Source of the DNA: an uncultured Methylococcaceae bacterium
GTDB lineage: Bacteria; Pseudomonadota; Gammaproteobacteria; Methylococcales; Methylomonadaceae
DNA: 64,000 nt
Assembly: GCA_903938485.1 (NCBI GenBank)
Contig: CAJADF010000108.1
Coordinates: 1 to 64,000, forward strand
Direction of reading: 5' to 3'
Part shown: positions 1-6,753 of the stretch, piece by piece
How positions within the stretch are numbered: position 1 is the stretch's first letter
Layout: each line of letters starts with the position of its first letter
Position numbers and translations under genes: made by a program
Notes under the pieces: model-generated
Told to the model about the DNA's origin: nothing
Database searches by the model: none
The model's input: the letters and a program-made list of their open reading frames with translations, nothing else

Positions 1-33
1 GCTTCTCCCCAGACAAATTTAGTTTCATGATAA

Positions 34-1011
34 TCACATAGCAGTACAGTGATTTATCACGTTTAACACTTCGTTTGTCGTTGGCCACTCACTATTAAGC
101 CCCCTGACTACTTGCCCGTACTGATAGGGGAACCAAATTTTTTCATTCGTTGGGCCAAAAATACCAATCACTTTAATGCCAAACAAAGCAGCGACGTGTA
201 AAGGGCCGCAATCATTTGCCACAACCAACGTTTCTTTGTCAAAATATTTCGTTACAATATTTTTCAAAGGCGTATTTAAAAAAGTAGGTGCAAGCGCTGA
301 AAACTGAGCTTCGTGGAATTTTTCTGTATCGCCTAAAAACACGGTCACATTAAAACCTGCATTGATTAACTGTCTGATAATCAATAACCAATGTTCTACC
401 GGATAATGTTTTAAACTATTTGAGCCACACGGAAAACATACGATGTTTTTTATAATGGATACTGTATTATCACTTGATCCATATTGTTTTAGACCTTGAC
501 GAGGATATCTTAAAGGCACATCAAAGGCTTTAGAAACCAACATAATATCCATAAACCAAGCATGTTGATTACGCGCATCTTCTTGATCAAACTTTGCATT
601 AATATCAGAAAACTTAATAGCATATTGCGCGGTATTTTTGACTACCGCTATTGCCAACTCCTCTCTAAAGTCGAAGGCATATTGTTCGCTACAATTAAAA
701 TGTGTCTTTATTAATTTTGAGGTCTCATCACCTCTAAAATCTATCATCTTTTCAGAAGACAACAACCCGGAAATTTCAGAATAAGACTTAACGGTGACAT
801 CATTAAAAATAATCATAAAGAGGTTTTTATAGATCAACTCTGTGATAATTAATACCTTAGCGTTTATAAAAAACTCTTGATAACACCTAAGTGCATGAAC
901 GCTCATCATGGCATCACCTAAAATCTTGGGCAATAAAACCACAATGTCGTAATCGATATTAATGCTTTGATTTAAACAATTTTCAGTTACTGAGATGAGA
1001 CGTTTCTTCAC
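34..1011 (-). CDS. Glycosyltransferase family 9 (heptosyltransferase-like)
   Basis: 325-aa cytoplasmic GT-B enzyme of the GT9 family, which typically moves a heptose or another ADP/NDP-sugar onto LPS core or a glycan. The N-terminal half has the family's opening 'LLPKILGDAMMSVHAL', and the C-terminal nucleotide-sugar half carries 'ANDCGPLHVAALFG' followed by 'GIFGPT', the GT9 signature with its D-x-G-x-x-H core. The start is a GTG placed directly after the TAA of the upstream GT9 gene, so the two are almost certainly co-translated. It is the last gene of a minus-strand run that includes the RiPP-like cassette 1 kb upstream. Family assignment is firm; acceptor and sugar are unknown. Confidence 0.85.
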   Translation of the reverse strand: MKKRLISVTENCLNQSINIDYDIVVLLPKILGDAMMSVHALRCYQEFFINAKVLIITELIYKNLFMIIFNDVTVKSYSEISGLLSSEKMIDFRGDETSKLIKTHFNCSEQYAFDFREELAIAVVKNTAQYAIKFSDINAKFDQEDARNQHAWFMDIMLVSKAFDVPLRYPRQGLKQYGSSDNTVSIIKNIVCFPCGSNSLKHYPVEHWLLIIRQLINAGFNVTVFLGDTEKFHEAQFSALAPTFLNTPLKNIVTKYFDKETLVVANDCGPLHVAALFGIKVIGIFGPTNEKIWFPYQYGQVVRGLNSEWPTTNEVLNVINHCTAM

Positions 1012-2055
1012 TTAATCGTGCAACATGATTTGACGACCCAACTTTTTGAACTGCTTATGCTGAGCGACCGGATTTCTGGATTTATTCTGTAAGAAATTAG
1101 CGTATCTATACACATCCAAAACAGAGGGTGATGATTGATGCCGTCTTTTGGGCTGATATTTCGGATTCTTTATAAAACCTTGATTATTAGCAAGGTAGGT
1201 AAACCAAACTTTTGGCGTAGTCTCAAGAAAAATACCTAATATCCCAATCCCTAACGCACCAGATATATGCATTAATCCCGTATCATTAGCGATTGTAAAA
1301 TCCAAATCCCGATTAAAATCATAAATTTTATCTATGGGTTGATTAAAAATAACTTTAATACCCTGACGGGTAAAATGTTTCATGTAGCACAATTCACTTC
1401 TAGCAATAAATACTCGAATATCAGTTTTATTGCTTTTAATGAGCTTAATAAATCTCAAGTGTTTACTGATCGGCCAGTGCTTTTCTTTAGAGGAACCACC
1501 AGGAATTAACCCAATGACAGTTTTTCCAGAACTTTTCACTCTTCTAATAGTTGATTTTTTATTAGTTAAAACAGGCTGAGTTAAAGATGGTAATTCAGAT
1601 GCCTCATCTTGCGGTAAAGCCAACATTGCCATCTTGGCATACAGCGTCCAAGCCGGCTTAGGCTCATAACCGTTGGCATCAAAGAAAATAGTATTTATTA
1701 CAGGAGTGTCATTAACATAAATACAATCGGCTCCATCCATAATGGCTTTATCCGTGAAACAGGTATGAGCAATAGTTTTATGAAACTCATGAAGATGCAG
1801 TTTGGCCTTTAACCAAGGTAAACCGTTGAAGTCTATTAGAAGGTCAAACTGCTGCTTTGATTCAAAGAATGCAAATGATCTATTAGACACAAACTTTATT
1901 TTTGGAAATTGCTTTGAAAGTAACTTAATTATATTAGATCCAACTAAGACAACAATTCTGGATTCTTTGTAATATGATTCAATGATACGAAAGCCAACGA
2001 AGCTTTGAATAGCATCTCCTATCCCACTGGGTAATATAACTAGAATTCGCTCCAT
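1012..2055 (-). CDS. Glycosyltransferase family 9 (heptosyltransferase-like), second copy
   Basis: 347-aa GT9 protein. The start 'RILVILPSGIGDAIQS' matches the family's N-terminal Rossmann strand and glycine loop. 'GLIPGGSSKEKHWP' and 'IANDTGLMHISGALG' are the donor-binding elements of the C-terminal half. It diverges strongly from its neighbour, so the pair is not a recent duplication. A basic C-terminal tail of about 40 residues follows the GT9 core. It begins 107 bases after the stop of the 90-aa Cys/His protein, on the same strand, with no strong terminator visible between them, so it may be co-transcribed with the radical SAM cassette. LPS core synthesis is the default role; peptide or protein glycosylation is an alternative suggested only by context. 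Confidence 0.83.
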   Translation of the reverse strand: MERILVILPSGIGDAIQSFVGFRIIESYYKESRIVVLVGSNIIKLLSKQFPKIKFVSNRSFAFFESKQQFDLLIDFNGLPWLKAKLHLHEFHKTIAHTCFTDKAIMDGADCIYVNDTPVINTIFFDANGYEPKPAWTLYAKMAMLALPQDEASELPSLTQPVLTNKKSTIRRVKSSGKTVIGLIPGGSSKEKHWPISKHLRFIKLIKSNKTDIRVFIARSELCYMKHFTRQGIKVIFNQPIDKIYDFNRDLDFTIANDTGLMHISGALGIGILGIFLETTPKVWFTYLANNQGFIKNPKYQPKRRHQSSPSVLDVYRYANFLQNKSRNPVAQHKQFKKLGRQIMLHD

Positions 2056-2162
2056 AATTTTTTATTTATTATTCATAATTTTTATAAAATCATCACTTTT
2101 AAAACATCATTTTTTAATTATGGGTGCTAAATCTTTTGTTCACTTGGATCCACTTACAGGAC

Positions 2163-2435
2163 TTACAGCTTGTATTTTTCTTTTAATTTTTCTATGCATT
2201 CCGAACAGATGATATCTAAATTACCGAGCTTAACGGTGACAACTTCTGCAAATATCTCATCGTTTTCATTTTTTTTACATATTATGGTATGTCCATCTTT
2301 GCAATGATTTATTTCCTGATTGTTAGTTAATTGAAGCCATTCAGCAAAACTAATTTCATTTTTTGTAAAAATTTCATTATCTGTACTAATGTTAATCCAT
2401 TTCCTCATTTCTTCTGTAGGCGATAGTGTGTTCAT
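2163..2435 (-). CDS. 90-aa Cys/His-rich protein of the radical SAM cassette, unknown function
   Basis: I do not recognise this protein. It is 90 aa, soluble and acidic to neutral, with two clusters of potential metal ligands: H44, C45, H49 and C53 (HC-x3-H-x3-C) and a CxxC at C77/C80 near the lysine-rich C-terminus. That is compatible with a small zinc ribbon or Fe/Cu-binding fold. The ATG is preceded by AAGGG at a spacing of about 7, a convincing ribosome binding site. It lies just beyond the hairpin that follows the 34-aa peptide gene, so it is probably expressed at a reduced level from the same transcript. Possible roles, all inference: partner or carrier of the peptide, metallochaperone, or immunity/sensor protein. 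Confidence 0.6.
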   Translation of the reverse strand: MNTLSPTEEMRKWINISTDNEIFTKNEISFAEWLQLTNNQEINHCKDGHTIICKKNENDEIFAEVVTVKLGNLDIICSECIEKLKEKYKL

Positions 2436-2454
2436 TTTTATACCCTTATTCCAT

Positions 2455-2491
2455 GTTAAAAATTAAATGAGGTGACCATGCAGCCACCTCA
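2455..2491 (-). terminator. Hairpin plus U-tract after the peptide gene: attenuator
   Basis: Read on the minus strand, TGAGGTGGC pairs with GTCACCTCA (one G-U pair) around the loop TGCATG, followed at once by TTTAATTTTT. It sits 9 bases after the stop of the 34-aa peptide gene and about 30 bases before the next gene. This is the layout of a partial terminator that lets the peptide message outnumber the downstream message. Confidence 0.6.
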
Positions 2492-2499
2492 CAAACGCA

Positions 2500-2604
2500 T
2501 TAACTTCTGTAGTTAACACCACAGTTAGCGTCGGTCTGAGAAGGGCAACCAGTTAAAGGTTTACGTTCTACAGATACTACTTTTGAAACGCCTAATTTTT
2601 TCAT
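2500..2604 (-). CDS. 34-aa two-cysteine peptide, candidate RiPP precursor
   Basis: An unannotated short gene of 34 codons directly downstream of the radical SAM/SPASM gene. The product begins MKKLGVSK, has a lysine/valine-rich leader-like half, and ends in a hydrophilic core TGCPSQTDANCGVNYRS with C20 and C28 and a near-terminal Tyr. An in-frame TGA lies upstream, so this ATG is the only reasonable start. A weak GAG ribosome binding site lies 9 bases upstream, and a much better AAGGGG serves a five-codon mini-gene whose stop overlaps this ATG. Size, position beside an RRE-containing maturase, polar Cys-containing C-terminus and downstream attenuator are all typical of RiPP precursors. It is not a methanobactin, PQQ or mycofactocin precursor as I know those. 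Expression and modification are unproven. Confidence 0.65.
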   Translation of the reverse strand: MKKLGVSKVVSVERKPLTGCPSQTDANCGVNYRS

Positions 2605-2631
2605 GTTATTAATCTCATAAATTCACCCCTT
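2601..2631 (-). promoter_or_regulatory. Strong SD and five-codon mini-ORF coupled to the peptide gene
   Basis: On the minus strand AAGGGGTG (2624-2631) lies 5-7 bases before an ATG at 2618. That ATG opens the mini-frame ATG AGA TTA ATA ACA TGA, whose TGA overlaps the ATG of the 34-aa peptide (ATGA). This suggests translational coupling or leader-peptide control of the precursor. Confidence 0.35.
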
Positions 2632-2675
2632 AAACGGTGGATGTTCCCGTACTCTTTACTAAATAGTAATAGAAT

Positions 2676-4454
2676 TTAGTCCATCTTCACTTGTAAAGAT
2701 GCAAATTGTTCTCTGATAGGCTCAAATGCATGCAATGACTGGACATTCCATTTGGAACCATAGTTAAGCCATGTTTCACCGTATGCTGTTACATAGGTTT
2801 GAGACTGATCGGTTTCATCTGATTTTTTTAAGCTCTCCAAGGAAGTTCTTGGATCAAGATGATTCGCTGTACCGCGAGCGGGTTCAGGTATTTCAGGCCG
2901 TTCTGACGGTTGCTGCGAGCCATAATTTTCAGCCAAATTAAAGGCAGCTGCCACAGACTCACGTGTTTCACCACTTCTTAATAGCAAAGCAGCAAACATA
3001 CGGGCATTAGCCGTTCGGCAATTAGTGGTAGATGGTGCCAAGGCTCTACCGGTTTCCATTAAAGCCATGCCCGGACATTTGGTACACCAGCGACAACGTA
3101 AATGCGTGCTACATTCCTCGTAATCTTCAAGCCTTACATCCTGCCATGCCGCAAGATTTTTAGTGGTTTCATTGAGCGCAAGTGTTTTATCGGTTTCTTG
3201 CAGGTTGCTTTTTTGCACGTCTGTTATTTGTGCGCGTTGCCCTAATGCGGAATGCCAAATATCCAAGGGATCATCGGTATGTAAATTACCTGAATTGATG
3301 GTTAATGAATTACAAGGATAGATTGACCCATCGGCTGAAAAGTTTAAACCGGCATAACCTGCTGCACAGACCGTCGCTTTTTGGTCTTTGATAAACTCGC
3401 CGTAGTTATTTTCTTCAGTACCGACAAAGATAGGGAAACCTTCTGTCATAGCAGCAAGAATGAGTTCTTGGGGATCTGAGGTAGACATTAACATCGGCGC
3501 AATAGCACCATCGACGCCAGGACTTAAACCGATTTCTGTTTCTGGTGCTGCGTTTAATTCCTTGGCTAAATCTAGCGTACCAACATAACTTTTTAGTGTA
3601 TGTGACATTTGTACAGACTTTAGACTGGTACGCACGCCTCGTTCATTCATCGCTTTAAGGGCAGTAACGGTTTTATCAAATGACCCTGGCACCCGTGTTA
3701 TATCATCGTGAACTTTGGGCACATGACTATAAATTGAAAAGCTAACTGTAGACGGCCATAAGTCGCACAGTTTATTAATATTCGCTTCATCCAGCTTTAG
3801 GCCATTGGTATAAATATTAACCGCCATACCTAATTGACGCGCTGCCTCAACGATTTCAAAGAAATCTTTGCGCAGCATAATTTCGCCGCCGGATAAGGTT
3901 AGATGAAAAACACCGCCCTCAGCCAAACGTTTAAGGCTGGTAATGACTTGTTCGGTTGATAATTCATTATTAAGGCGATCTGGTTTTTCAAAATCAGAGT
4001 GTGCCGCACCGGGATTGTAACAATGCACACAACGCTCATTACAGCGATAAGTTAATTCCCAATGCGTTGAATACATAAAACCTTGAGCCATCACCCAAGA
4101 CTGGAAGTCATTTTCTGGTTTTATATTGTCAGCAAACTCAAGTGGCTTTGCTGTTGGCACAGGTAAAGGTTTATTGTTTCCGTTATGATCAGGATCAACT
4201 AATAAACCCAATTCTTTAAACTCAGTTAATAAGCCATCTAACTCTTCTGCAACCTCTAGTTCAGTAGCTAAAGCGTATAAGTTTTGGTAGCTGATGCCTT
4301 TTTCTATCTCATGCCAAAGTTCAGCCGACAAGTCATCTAAAAAGACTTTGGTGTGATCACGCTCATTAGCAATAATGGATCGCGTTTCTTTAGATGCGGT
4401 TTTATACGTGCGCCAAGCGGTCCAAGGCGCTGGTTTTAGATGAGTATTGTTCAT
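2676..4454 (-). CDS. Radical SAM/SPASM peptide maturase with N-terminal RRE-like domain
   Basis: 592-aa enzyme predicted to modify a ribosomal peptide by radical chemistry. Residues about 10-88 resemble a PqqD-like RiPP recognition element (winged-helix pattern). The radical SAM cluster motif is C138-x3-C142-x2-C145, followed by GGE at 189-191, the SAM-binding glycine motif. The SPASM region has C363-x12-G-x4-C381, then C448, C454, C457, C460 and C479, enough ligands for two auxiliary Fe-S clusters. A C-terminal extension of about 110 residues, rich in Pro/Glu then aromatics, is not part of the usual fold. It is longer than the roughly 350-450 aa common for SPASM proteins because of the extra ends. 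Neighbours are a 79-aa gene upstream and the 34-aa peptide gene 71 bases downstream. The family is certain; substrate and bond formed are unknown. Confidence 0.88.
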   Translation of the reverse strand: MNNTHLKPAPWTAWRTYKTASKETRSIIANERDHTKVFLDDLSAELWHEIEKGISYQNLYALATELEVAEELDGLLTEFKELGLLVDPDHNGNNKPLPVPTAKPLEFADNIKPENDFQSWVMAQGFMYSTHWELTYRCNERCVHCYNPGAAHSDFEKPDRLNNELSTEQVITSLKRLAEGGVFHLTLSGGEIMLRKDFFEIVEAARQLGMAVNIYTNGLKLDEANINKLCDLWPSTVSFSIYSHVPKVHDDITRVPGSFDKTVTALKAMNERGVRTSLKSVQMSHTLKSYVGTLDLAKELNAAPETEIGLSPGVDGAIAPMLMSTSDPQELILAAMTEGFPIFVGTEENNYGEFIKDQKATVCAAGYAGLNFSADGSIYPCNSLTINSGNLHTDDPLDIWHSALGQRAQITDVQKSNLQETDKTLALNETTKNLAAWQDVRLEDYEECSTHLRCRWCTKCPGMALMETGRALAPSTTNCRTANARMFAALLLRSGETRESVAAAFNLAENYGSQQPSERPEIPEPARGTANHLDPRTSLESLKKSDETDQSQTYVTAYGETWLNYGSKWNVQSLHAFEPIREQFASLQVKMD

Positions 4455-4514
4455 AAACTTTTGTTATTTAAGATTGATTCTTTTTTGATAAGACAGTCAT
4501 TTAAAAAATAACTA

Positions 4515-4754
4515 TTATGCGTTTGTGGACTTATCGTTAGTTATTCCAGTCGCCCAGTATTTAACGCCATTAATATCAATCTCATTCCAATTCTGCATCT
4601 CACTTCCATCAATCGCTTTTAACTTATCAATAAGAGTCTTCATTGCTGCTACATCAGTCTCTTTTGGCACAAACACCAATGCTTTGGGCGAATTTATTGG
4701 GTCGCCAATACCTGCAAGTCGTTTAATATCTTCAATCATTAAATCTTTATTCAC
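4515..4754 (-). CDS. 79-aa protein opening the radical SAM cassette, unknown function
   Basis: Small soluble protein that I do not recognise: MNKDLMIEDIKRLAG at the start, then a stretch ending in 'INGVKYWATGI'. No Cys, no signal peptide and no membrane segment. The GTG start is supported by AGGA at a spacing of 7. It is the first gene of the minus-strand cassette, 60 bases before the radical SAM gene, and its promoter region is shared with a divergent XRE regulator. The N-terminal helix could in principle be a leader for the maturase, but the sequence is long and lacks an obvious Cys- or Gly-rich core, so I favour an accessory or binding protein. The overlapping plus-strand frame is a shadow without a ribosome binding site. 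Confidence 0.55.
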   Translation of the reverse strand: MNKDLMIEDIKRLAGIGDPINSPKALVFVPKETDVAAMKTLIDKLKAIDGSEMQNWNEIDINGVKYWATGITNDKSTNA

Positions 4755-4795
4755 GAACAGTTCCTAAATAATATTTTCTCTAAATAAACACATAA

Positions 4796-4877
4796 AACAA
4801 CATAATTCGTTGTTTAAATATTCAACATATCCAATTCTTTCATGAAACTATTTTTAGGTCAACCATATATGTTGAAT
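4796..4877. promoter_or_regulatory. Divergent promoter/operator region with inverted repeats
   Basis: Between the 79-aa gene and the XRE gene there are two inverted repeats. AACAAC...GTTGTT lies at 4796-4814. An 11-bp perfect pair ATTCAACATAT (4820-4830) / ATATGTTGAAT (4867-4877) has its second arm covering the likely start codon of the regulator. Candidate operators for autoregulation and cassette control. Confidence 0.4.
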
Positions 4878-5291
4878 TTAAATACGACATTTATGACTGA
4901 CAAATACTCATCACCACTAAATAAAACAAGTACAGAAAAGGAACCCATAGGGATTCGCTTATCAAAAAATATTGCTAACAGGCGCAGAGAACTTGGTCTA
5001 ACCCAGGCGCAATTAGCTGAAAGAATGGGAATTGAACCTGAGACTTTATCTAGATTTGAACGAGGCAAACATTTGCCTTCACTGGGTACACTTGAGAAAT
5101 TAGCGGATTTATTATTGGTTTCCGTTGCTGACTTATTAGCCGAACAACCACAGATGGCTGATGACGATGCGTTAATTTTTACATCTTGGATATCTGACCT
5201 AAGTGCCGCGGATAGGTCGTTTGTTCATAACATCTTGAAGCAGTGTTGCGATTATTTAGGACAGAAATCAAGAGCCAATCAGTCTTCATAA
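4869..5291 (+). CDS. XRE-family helix-turn-helix regulator
   Basis: A 140-aa (from ATG 4869) DNA-binding protein. The Cro/CI-type HTH spans roughly residues 36-90, with the classical 'RRELGLTQAQLAERMG' helix pair and 'ETLSRFERGKHLPS' recognition segment. A short C-terminal helical region with two adjacent Cys follows. I chose the ATG at 4869 because an AGG lies 10 bases upstream; an ATG at 4842 and one at 4893 are also possible. It is transcribed away from the peptide cassette and is the obvious candidate regulator of it. Ligand or signal is unknown. Confidence 0.85.
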   Translation: MLNLNTTFMTDKYSSPLNKTSTEKEPIGIRLSKNIANRRRELGLTQAQLAERMGIEPETLSRFERGKHLPSLGTLEKLADLLLVSVADLLAEQPQMADDDALIFTSWISDLSAADRSFVHNILKQCCDYLGQKSRANQSS

Positions 5292-5342
5292 CAGTTCAAA
5301 ATTAGATTTTATTGATTACCCCGCCCTGCACTATTACTCTTT

Positions 5343-5650
5343 TACAGCGTGTCTCGACTCTCATAACACGGTTCCACACTCTGACGACATGTCTCGAGCA
5401 TCTGTTGACAAGGTTTAAGCAATTGGCGACAAGTGTCGAGTAGTCTGAGGCAGGGTTAGCAAGCCTTGCGACACGTCTCGCCATCATACAATTTGAGCCG
5501 ACAACTTCTTGCGGCTTGTGGCAATATTTTCAACACGTCTGGCAAAGGTTGCTAGATGTGTCAACAGAGTGTGGAACCGTGTTAACTAGTCGTTGAGACT
5601 CCATACTAAACAACGCAAATCGCCTTAAGTTATAACCGAGACGTCTCTCA
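5343..5650. repeat. Degenerate 21-bp tandem repeat array with inverted flanks
   Basis: Noncoding stretch built of alternating, diverged 21-bp units. Clear unit starts are 5364, 5385, 5406, 5427, 5448 and 5469. Odd units share CGACAnGTSTCGA (5385, 5427, 5469, with relatives at 5345 and 5531), so this motif recurs every 42 bp. The even units share a GACAAGGTT-like core. A perfect 19-bp inverted repeat (AACACGGTTCCACACTCTG at 5365-5383, complement at 5565-5583) encloses the array. Inverted copies of the motif follow up to a GAGACGTCTC palindrome near 5638. No open frame explains it. The rest of the 636-bp gap up to 5927 holds no gene that I can see. Confidence 0.7.
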
Positions 5651-5927
5651 AGTATCCCTAACCACTTTATCAAGCCTCCAAACACGCGGAACAACGCCCA
5701 CAGACACCCATTAGAATCATCAGCTTAACCATTAAAGGCGCAGAGTTGAATTATAATTAACACTAGAGCTTAAATAACGTGTTAGAGTAAGCTCGTTAGT
5801 CACTATTACGATTTATGTTCGGCTGGATGCATCGTAAGGCCTTAGAAACATGGGCACCTCTTTGCAGTTTATCTCTTTTAAGCTGCCCACTCTTGTATAG
5901 CACGCCCTTTTTCTAAGGATATTACCG

Positions 5928-6623
5928 ATGAGCACGACTTACTATATGCCGACTAATGACAGCGGCAAAGCTGACTTACTAGATCATTTAGCCAATAATC
6001 TAACCCAATATCAAACCGTACTCGCCATTAGCGCTGAGGATATCGCAGGTGTCTTAGCGGATGCACTGAGCTTTAGATACACACTCCAATCTATGTTCGA
6101 TATGCAAGCTTATGGGCAAGCATGGACTGAATATAAGAACCTATCACGCGACGGTACTCCTGGCTTTTCTACTGCCACTTGGCCGGTGGCCCCTTTATTA
6201 GTTTTACCGACACCTGCGGCCGTTGTACCGGGTATTATTCCGCGCCTATCTAAGTTAGTGGCTCGCATTAAAACCAACAAAAACTATACGGCGGCTATTG
6301 GCCAAGACTTATGGTTGGTGGGTACGCATAGCCCGATTGATCCTTCTACGTGGAAACCCATTTTAAGCTTACAAAATAACGCAGGGCACCCCACTATTGT
6401 CTGGACTAAAGGGGATGCTACCGCTATTGAAATATGGGTTGATCGTGGTGATGGCGCTAATTTTGTGTTACTGACGATGAACACCGAACCCAATACCCCA
6501 GATGCCTCACCTTTGCCCCCTGCCGGGACCAGTGCAGCTTGGAAATATAAGGCTATTTACCATTACCACGATGCCCAAGTAGGGCAATGGAGTGATGTGA
6601 TTAGTGTCGCCGTTGGCAATTAA
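5928..6623 (+). CDS. Hypothetical protein, 231 aa, fibronectin-III-like C-terminus
   Basis: I cannot assign a function. Residues about 1-75 look helical ('DLLDHLANNLTQYQTVLAIS'), followed by a Pro-rich linker and a beta-rich C-terminal region. There 'IEIWVDRGDGANFVLL' and 'WKYKAIYHYHDAQVGQWSD' resemble fibronectin type III or carbohydrate-binding beta-sandwich strands. No signal peptide or membrane segment. The ATG has AAGGA about 8 bases upstream. The gene stands alone between the 21-bp repeat array and a bidirectional terminator, and its codon use is somewhat more GC-rich than its surroundings, so acquisition by transfer is possible. Confidence 0.6.
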   Translation: MSTTYYMPTNDSGKADLLDHLANNLTQYQTVLAISAEDIAGVLADALSFRYTLQSMFDMQAYGQAWTEYKNLSRDGTPGFSTATWPVAPLLVLPTPAAVVPGIIPRLSKLVARIKTNKNYTAAIGQDLWLVGTHSPIDPSTWKPILSLQNNAGHPTIVWTKGDATAIEIWVDRGDGANFVLLTMNTEPNTPDASPLPPAGTSAAWKYKAIYHYHDAQVGQWSDVISVAVGN

Positions 6624-6684
6624 TAAACATCTTCGCCTATTTGACATAGCATCTTGTTTGATTAACGATGTAACTATTAACAAT

Positions 6685-6715
6685 CTCAGGCTTAATCTTA
6701 TTAATTAAGCCTGAG
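6685..6715. terminator. Bidirectional terminator between convergent genes
   Basis: CTCAGGCTTAAT / ATTAAGCCTGAG, a perfect 12-bp stem with a 7-base loop, followed by TGTTTTA on the plus strand. It separates the 231-aa gene from the converging helicase gene. Confidence 0.75.
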
Positions 6716-6753
6716 TGTTTTAAATCAACAACTCAACAGTAATCAGTTTAGCT

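Noticed and set aside
2500-4454. Methanobactin, PQQ or mycofactocin biosynthesis
   Set aside because: No MbnB/MbnC-like genes, the peptide lacks the E-x3-Y core of PqqA and the C-terminal VY of MftA, and no pqqBC or mftD/E-like partner genes are next to it.
4525-4767. Plus-strand 80-aa frame opposite the 79-aa gene
   Set aside because: Shadow of the minus-strand gene, without a ribosome binding site. The minus frame has GTG with AGGA and fits the operon.
5302-5487. Minus-strand frame of 61 codons through the repeat array
   Set aside because: It exists only because the 21-bp units keep phase with codons. No ribosome binding site, an odd Arg/Val-rich composition, and the unit pattern ignores protein logic.
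5343-5650. CRISPR array
   Set aside because: The units are contiguous, degenerate and of 21 bp with no unique spacers, and no cas genes are present.
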